Shown here piece after piece: positions 57,606-64,000 of a stretch of 64,000 bases of DNA. Positions within the stretch are counted from its first letter, which is position 1, and each line of letters starts with the position of its first letter. Under the pieces are notes generated by a model, which saw nothing but the letters and a program-made list of their open reading frames with translations, searched no databases and was not told the DNA's origin. The position numbers and the translations under genes were made by a program. This stretch comes from Pisolithus tinctorius (lineage: Eukaryota; Basidiomycota; Agaricomycetes; Boletales; Pisolithaceae), in NCBI GenBank assembly GCA_024663395.1, contig JANFAH010000008.1, positions 682,001 to 746,000 on the forward strand. The letters are read 5' to 3'.

Positions 57606-57887
57606 TTAGCTACATACGAAGAGAAGTATATATACGTACTAGGCATCTATAGACTTGGTTGGCCGCGAACGTGAGGCTGGTACATTAAGTACTGGCCTTT
57701 GATGACCTTCACTTACTTCATGATCGCCCAACGATTCATCAATTTATTAAATAGACATTATATGCTGCAGTTTGAGAGTAATGTACCGGGTAATTCGTGA
57801 TTTATAAACAACACCCCCGTAATCTGGAGAACTATGGTAAGACCGTGAATATGTGCATAATGTCAACAATGGGGAAATATTCTGTCG

Positions 57888-59831
57888 CTACAAAATGAGA
57901 CTGGCATTTTGCAGGTGCTGTCTAAGAACACATTCTCGTACTATGCAAATGGCGTTAAGTATGCTGAAGTCTCGTCACCAAAAGGCTGCACCACTCACCA
58001 ACGGTCAGCGTCTTTGCAGTTGCTTTAGTGTCCTGGAAAGATAGAACCATGAGTGAGTCTGTTAACAGCCCCCAGTTTGGCCAATGTTGGGCTTACAATT
58101 ACTGATGTAAAATGGACAAAGAATGGTCGCGGTTCTGGTGAACAGGATTTAAATATATCCTTGAAATGTTGCTGGAAATCTGCGAGATTACAATGATCGC
58201 CGCCGTTAGTCGAATCACCAATAGCTGTTGATGGCAACGGAAAGGGGGGAGAAGCATCAATGGAGCCACGTACATTTCATCACCGTAATCGTATCGTTTT
58301 TCCGGTCGGCGAAGCTGGGAACATAATCCCTTACAGAGATACCGCGCTTCATCTTGTTATGCAGGATGTCGCATTTATTAAGGAAGAGGATAATCTGCGT
58401 TTTGGAAAGGATGGGAGACGAGCATACGGTGCGCCAAAGTTGTAGACTATCCTCTAGACGGTTTACCTCCCGATCTTCCCGCAGGGTCTCGTTGAAACAC
58501 GAGATTGGGGCGAGGAAGATGATGGCGTCCACGTCATCGAAGAACGCTGCCCACAGCGCGCGCTGTAAAAGGTTCGCATGAGTCGTCGTCAAGGGGATGA
58601 GGAAGGGAAGAGGATATACCGAAGATTTAGTGCCCCCGAAGTCATACATGACCCATTCTCTTCCACGATCTACTTCGGCGTCTAGGGGCAGTCGATCTGT
58701 AGACGAAGTCAAAGACTGACCTAGTTCCATGTTAAACCTGTGTTCTTGAACGCCTACGGTCCGAAGACGTGCCCGGACAATGTCGTCGTCGGCCGGCTCA
58801 TAATCCGGTGATGCGATGCGATCAACGTCATCCAGGAAACTTTATTTACAACGTTGTTACACGTGAAGAATGAAGCTAGTAGTGCTGAGGTACTTACAAG
58901 CCAGACGAATCCTCGATCCTGGATCTCCTGTGGCTGAGGATCTGCTTTATGACCGAATCCTCCAATAGGCTTTTCATGTCGTCTCTGCAGCCTACGAGGA
59001 CATCAGTGATTTCGTCATGACCAGCTTCTCTTCGCTTTGAGTTGGGGCGACTGCTAGCTTCGCGGGACGAGCGCAGTTTGTCCAGAATGGATTTCCAACC
59101 GTTGCTGGAACTGACACCAAACTCGCGAGTTCGCACATTCCTCTCTGGCGGATCGGACGGTGGAAGAGAGAGTGCGTAAACCTCTTGTGAACCCGGACCC
59201 AGACGTTTTTCAAGGTCGACCAGGACAGTTCGCAAGGGAGCAAGGCGGAGTTTTAGTAGACGGTGTTTATCAGTGAACTTGTAGACCGTGGTGTGAGAAC
59301 GGTGTTCTCCTTCAGAGTCCGAGGTGTCGGCAGTTGTAAGGGAAGGGGATAAGCATTTGTCCCTATTCGTCAGGGACATGGCTTGCTGTAGAATGTCCAG
59401 GACCTGCAAGACATTTCTGACGAGGTTGAGGTAGATGACAGCTCGCCATGCCAGACGCTCTTCCAACCACTGGTCTCTTGCGTACTGGAGCTGGAAGTCT
59501 GAATGCTTGTTAGCGATAGCCGTTGCTAGCAGGCACGAAGACCCAACTCTTTAGAGTAGCTGATTTTCCTGGAGTGGTTGGTGAGACAATGAATGGAGAT
59601 TCGGAGGAAAGGAGGCGTACCGCTCTCGCTCTGACCCAGTAGAAGAACCTTGATGGGTTTCTTTTTCTTCTTGAGGGCGATCCTCTCCTGGCGGATTTGC
59701 TCGTCGATGGCGTCGCTGGTCCTGCGGGCTTCAGCCTCTGCATGTTCTCTGGCCGCTCTTTGCTCAGGCGTTTCGTTGGAAGGTGGTGACAAGGCAGATG
59801 TGAGGGGGTCGTCCAGGCTGACACGCACCAT
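57888..59831 (-). CDS. Heterotrimeric G-protein alpha subunit, long basidiomycete-type
   Basis: Minus-strand gene starting at MVRVSLDDPLTSALS (59831) and ending HLQNASLIL at 57888. Splices are phase-consistent. The P-loop LLLGQSESGKSATLK spans the first intron. The helical domain is enlarged by a Ser-rich insertion (about 59400-59000). Then come the switch I-like YEPADDDIVRARLRTVG, switch II YDFGGTKSSRALW across an intron, IIFLAPISCFNETL, the NKCD guanine-binding motif (ILFLNKCDILHNK) and FFVHFTSVI with DTKATAKTL. The Gln that positions water in canonical G-alpha (DVGGQR) is Thr here, so intrinsic GTP hydrolysis is probably weak. There is no N-terminal MGxxxS myristoylation signal. It belongs to the expanded divergent G-alpha group of Agaricomycetes; its receptor is unknown. 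Confidence 0.9.
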
Positions 59832-60716
59832 ATTCACAGCATAGGGAGAACAAACAAAAAGTTTGGAGGCAGGTTAGCTGGGCGTTTGAAATACATATCA
59901 TAATACTGATCAGTGTATATATTGCCTTTTGGATCAAGGGAAAAAAGTACTAAGTACGCAGCCCTAAACATGGGATGGTTTAACACTCCAGCGCTAGCTT
60001 CAGCCCCGGATGGTCCGTTCTCTGTCCATTGTGCAACCCGTTTGATCACTACCCTGAGGAGTGCAACACATGTTTATCTCGTCACCGGATTACATCATAA
60101 ATCCGGGATGACGGTGTGGTCACCAGTGTGAACGTGAAAGACTGAAACAAAAGGTTCAATGCATGTGGTGCTGTATTAGAAGGGGCTGATGGGCCACCCG
60201 TGGCGACCCAGACCAATACTTGTGCAGGATAGTCTCATCTGAGTAGCAAGGTGGGCTCGTGTGTGTCCCAGTGTTATTTTACACACCCTGAAACTAAAAT
60301 AGGATTTAATTTACCTTCTGGCTGTCATGCCTCGGCAGGGAGTGACACCGGCCCCCGTGACAGCCTAACACTATACTTGCGGTATTAAGGCAGGGTAAGG
60401 CACACCTGTTAGTAAGGGTGTGCAACACGAGGTCTTGGCTTTCCAGTAACCACCGTGTCCGCAAAATGGGGTGCCTCGGAATCCGCTCCTCTCCGGCGAC
60501 TCCCGAGGTCACATGACCGTGTCTACATGGTGTGGCAGTGAAGTTTACTTTTGTTTGGTCCGCGCGTCGAATATAATAAACAGCGGCATGTGACTTGCTC
60601 GTGACCTCGACCTCCTTTCCCCGTGACCTGCACCTGCTCAGGACACCTTAGTCGCTCCTCGCACACTGCACTAGTATTTGTCAACAGGGAGTTCGAGATA
60701 GGGGTTATTGGACGTA
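59832..60716. other. Divergent intergenic region, promoters of G-alpha and bHLH genes
   Basis: This 885 bp gap separates two divergent start codons. GTCACATGAC, a variant E-box-like string, lies near 60511. No gene is seen. Confidence 0.4.
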
Positions 60717-61863
60717 ATGGAACAGACTCGCATTGATGCTGTAGAGATGCAGAACATCTTGAAATCCCTGCCGGGCTTATTCCAAAAGGTTTGTGTCTGC
60801 AACACGTGATCATTACTCGTCTTTTCCTTGGCATGTGTGAACCCCCGTGATCATCCCCTTACTCAATGCATATTTTGTATTAGGCCGCCGGTCAGGTAGA
60901 TATCCCCACAGATGCAGCACAGTCTCTTCAAGCGCTCGCACAAGCGGGCATGTTCCCCATCCAGGGTGCAAATCAACAACAGCTACCACATGCACCACAT
61001 CAAGTACCGGTCCCTCACACGACGGCTCCGGGAGTCCCTGGCATTAGCGATCCTGGCCCATCATCTCACCCCAGTGGTCCACCTAACTTGGGTCAACTCT
61101 CGGCTGCAGCGGTCGCTGTCCAAGGCCCTCAATTACCTCAGCCCCAACCACAGGAAATCTCTGACGTCCAGAACGAAGGGGGCCAAGGTGAAAAGGCTAA
61201 ACCTAATGCGACGACCGGTGGCCGTGCGAGTCGGGGAGGTAGAAACCCTGCGATGGGGACGGATGAATGGGCACGCCAGAGAAAGGATAATCATGTATGC
61301 CTCGTGACAGTTAGCATTCTCTTGCATGTACTTATGCGGTTTTTAAATCAAAGAAAGAAGTTGAGCGCAGACGCAGAGGCAACATCAACGAAGGTATCGA
61401 TGAACTCGGGCGCATCGTACCCAATAGCTCCGGTGAAAAGGCGAAGGGTGCGATCCTCACACGCGCAGTGCAATACATTCATCACCTCAAGGAGAACGAA
61501 GCACGCAACATCGAGAAGTGGACCCTTGAGAAGCTATTGATGGACCAGGCAATGGGCGACCTTCAAGCCCAGCTAGAAGAGATGCGGAGGTTGTGGGAAG
61601 AAGAACGTATGGCTCGGCAACGCGCCGAAAGTGAATTAGAATTGTTGAGAGGCGTTTCGCAAGCGAACACCGCACATATGGTTGCTCAGCGACCGCAAGG
61701 CCACGAGTCAGCTCCATCACCCGGTCCACGTTCCCACTCACCTGAACATCAAGAAAATGTGGTTCAGGTACGAAGCAACGAGGAGTCGAGACCAGATGTG
61801 GAAAAGAACGGAGATGGTGATCCTGCCGACGGTCGATCGAGTAAGCGACCCAGAACGGAGTGA
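60717..61863 (+). CDS. bHLH transcription factor, Cbf1/USF-like
   Basis: Three exons: 60717-60788, 60884-61294 and 61354-61863. The protein begins MEQTRIDAVEMQNILKSLPG, then has a Gln/Pro-rich segment typical of activation regions. The basic region spans the second splice and reads KDNHKEVERRRRGNINEGI, with the His-Glu-Arg pattern (H-x3-E-x3-R) that contacts CACGTG. Helix 1 continues DELGRIVP, the loop is NSSGEKAKG, and helix 2 is AILTRAVQYIHHLKENE. A leucine-rich coiled coil follows (about residues 195-260: EKLLMDQAMGDLQAQLEEM). The C-terminus is acidic and ends SSKRPRTE, a possible nuclear signal. Cbf1 homologues control sulphur-amino-acid genes and kinetochore function in yeasts; that role is only inferred here. 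A CACGTG lies in its own first intron (60803-60808). Confidence 0.88.
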
Positions 61864-62499
61864 CGGCCGTAGGTTTTTCCGTTGGGTAGCGCACGATGAT
61901 AAGGTTTCAGCTTTTTTTTTGCCTTTGTATCTCTTAAGTTCGGATTATTGTCATCGAGCCCTTGTATTTATCAGGAAGAATCACACGTGTACAGTGATTT
62001 TGAGGTTGCCCGGCCGCCGTGTCCTCCGTTCCATCACCCGTGTGTATATTGGGAGGTCTGTCTCGTCTGCGAACAATGAGCTTCCCAGCCGTCGTTCCGA
62101 GGGCAGAAGCCTCCCGTTGTGCGGTACGTTACACCATTACGTAGAGCTCATATTATTTCACCTCGTGAGATTATTGGGGTCTGCCCGCGTTTTGGGGTGT
62201 CCCGGCCTGATAGGAAACTGTGGAAGTACTTACGAGGTCACCTACGATACTATTTCCAGTTACATTTTTCTTTCAAAGGATAGAGGACGATACTGCCGCA
62301 CATTTTCAGCGGGTGTTGGTGTCAGGTCGATCAAACACGATCATGATTTGGCTATATAGTGACGGAGTCCTAGTAGGACCCTTGCAAATTCCAGAATCCA
62401 TCTCAACGTCACAACGCCTGATTCGTCCTAACTTCAACCCCGTTGCTTTATCAGTCTGTGGCCGAGCCAACCTCGGGTGGGTCTGTCAGAACATACAAA
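61864..62499. other. Intergenic region upstream of the SET gene
   Basis: This 636 bp gap holds the 3' UTR of the bHLH gene and the promoter of the SET gene. A palindromic E-box (ACACGTGT) is at 61983-61990. A T9 tract follows the bHLH stop. No gene is seen. Confidence 0.4.
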
Positions 62500-64000
62500 A
62501 TGTCGAGGCACGCCGTTCCGGACGATGAACTTCGAGCAGCCCTAATTACCCTCAAACGAGAAAAACCGAGCCTCGGCGTGGCCAAGATACATACCCTCTT
62601 GCTAGAGACGAACTTAACATGGTCTGTCAGCGAAAAACGAGTGCGCAAGATTCTGCAGGAAGAGGGGCTTCTTGTCAATGGAATCGCTAACACACCATCC
62701 GAAAGTGCTAACGGCGGCAAAGAACAAAACCGAGCTGGGAGTACTAGAGTATACCCGTCCTCCAGTCTCAACAAGAGCTTAGATGTGAACAAGTGGAGCA
62801 AGAAGATTGAAGTCCAGCACTTTGACACGATCAAGGGCAAGGGTCTCGTCGCGACGGAGAAGATATCACAAGGGGAGGTTATATGGAAAGAGGATCCGTT
62901 CATACTCGCACCCGAGTGGTAAGTGGTTGAAAGTTGAGCCTCGTGGCGATGGGACGGGACATGATGGTCTCGAAGTCCTCCGTACAATTAATTCCTCTGC
63001 AGGGAAATATACGATTTGCAAGTCTCGTCGAGAGCATGTGCTTTCTGCTCGACAATCATAAGGGATCACTCTCCCCTCCACCTGCCATGTCGAGCCTCCA
63101 CGGTCTCGTCTTCTTGTCCAGCCATCTTTTGTAACAGGCTTTGTCGCCTGCAATCGGACAAAGTTCATCCATTGCTATGCCCCGCCCGTAATCCAGCGTC
63201 TGTCCCGTTACTTGCATTTGCACGGAAAACCGAATGGCTCGCGTTACATGCGCTGGCACAGTGCACCAGCAGATTACTGCTTGCTTCTCAGGCAGACGAT
63301 GAGTCGTTGAATCTGGACCTACAGGTCGTGCAGAGCCTCGCTGTCTTGGGTATGGAAGAACGGTTCCGTGTGCTCATGTTCGTGCATTTGTTTTTCTTGA
63401 TGTTCTCAGAGTGCTTCGGTTGATCAGCTTTCGCTTGCAGCGATCAGGGTGTAGAACCTGACAGAGAAACATGGCAAAAAGCTTTCGAGCTATATTTACA
63501 AACCTTCAAAGAACCAAAAACTGCACTCGAGCAGAAGAAATTAGCAAAGATTTTGAGAAAGCCTATACCTGAGTCGTTGCAGAAAGAACTCTTCGGATAC
63601 GACGCATTTTTGCGTGGGCTGGGTCGCATAAGTTTGAGTACGTCCATCCTCAGGTGTCTTGTTTGATATACTTGTTGACTGACGGACGTGGAACTCTATA
63701 GATGTTGAGGCACACGGAGGGCTGTACAGACTTCACTCCCATCTCAATCACTCGTGTTCTCCGAATACTTCCGTACGGCACCTCGATCAACGGAACGCAC
63801 TTTCACGTATCACTGTCGTTGCTAAAAACGACATCAACCCTGGAGACGAGCTCCTGATTTCATATACGGACCCCAGTCGCAATTTTCGAGAACGACGTAG
63901 GAGGCTCGCTGAGTGGGGTTTCGGACTATGTCAATGTGAGCGATGTCTCGCTGAGGAGGAAGAAGCGAGGGAAAATGGCGGTGCTGGTGGGGAAGATATT
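62500..64000 (+). CDS. SET-domain protein, SET5/SMYD-like, cut by the window end
   Basis: Exons: 62500-62918, 63003-63377, 63441-63637 and 63702 to the window edge. The N-terminus (MSRHAVPDDELRAALITLKR, SVSEKRVRKILQEEGL) looks like a small helical DNA- or protein-binding module. The SET domain is split by inserts, as in SMYD and Set5 proteins. It starts at HFDTIKGKGLVATEKI with EVIWKEDPFIL. It then has a Cys-containing MYND-like stretch (CAFCSTI.., IFCNRLCRLQ). It resumes with LHSHLNHSCSPNTSVRH (the cofactor-binding NHSCxPN) and GDELLISYTDPSRNFRERR, and ends with a post-SET CQCERC. Yeast Set5 methylates histone H4 at Lys5, Lys8 and Lys12; the target here is inferred. The C-terminus is outside the window. 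Confidence 0.88.

Noticed and set aside
62451..62987. 178-codon minus-strand open frame
   Set aside because: It lies opposite the well-supported first exon of the SET5-like gene.

Overview
The window reads as nuclear DNA of a mushroom-type basidiomycete fungus (Agaricomycetes). Most genes carry many short introns (about 45-70 nt, GT..AG, with two apparent GC..AG introns). The gene set fits this: a fungal NACHT-type STAND remnant, a HET-domain gene, a long divergent G-alpha subunit, three members of an F-box family, sterol C-14 reductase, and conserved housekeeping genes. I found no plasmid, phage, CRISPR or rRNA feature and no convincing tRNA.

Layout. 0-4.1 kb: 5' part of an unrecognised gene leaving the window on the left, then a polytopic glycosyltransferase-like gene. 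4.6-9.8 kb: accessory block with an E(z)/EZH2-type SET gene that is stripped of CpG after its first exon, abutting an NLR (C2-like/NACHT) remnant that lacks its Walker A. 10.1-16.4 kb: dense conserved block with eEF1B-gamma and ORC2 (divergent), ERG24 (convergent with ORC2) and ALKBH6. 16.4-24.5 kb: gene-poor, featureless DNA holding an orphan Zn2Cys6 exon pair and a possible membrane-protein relic. 24.5-26.6 kb: decaying HET-domain gene. 28.2-34.4 kb: a large low-complexity basidiomycete protein and a Cdc20/Cdh1-type APC/C activator. 37.5-48.3 kb: three F-box paralogues flanking eEF1B-beta. 50.7-64 kb: second dense block with a GPI-anchored protein, a DUF202 protein, OXA1, an Nhx-type Na+/H+ exchanger, a G-alpha subunit, a bHLH factor and a SET5-like SET gene cut by the window end.

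How it fits together. Translation elongation (eEF1B beta and gamma), replication licensing (ORC2), sterol synthesis, mitochondrial membrane insertion and ion transport are ordinary housekeeping functions. Between them lie islands of fast-evolving or decaying genes (NLR, HET, E(z)-like, F-box family, zinc-cluster fragment) and about 20 kb of sequence in which I see no gene.

Two themes deserve attention. First, a 2.5 kb CpG desert (three CpGs) covers exons 2-15 of the E(z)-like gene, stops within about 35 bp of the end of exon 1 on one side, and stops at the truncated end of the NLR on the other. Second, several otherwise well conserved genes (eEF1B-gamma, ORC2, F-box C, E(z)-like) each carry one single-base frameshift, most of them in or beside a base run, which points to assembly indels rather than gene death.

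Exon boundaries were deduced by hand from splice signals, reading phase and remembered family sequence. No alignment was run.
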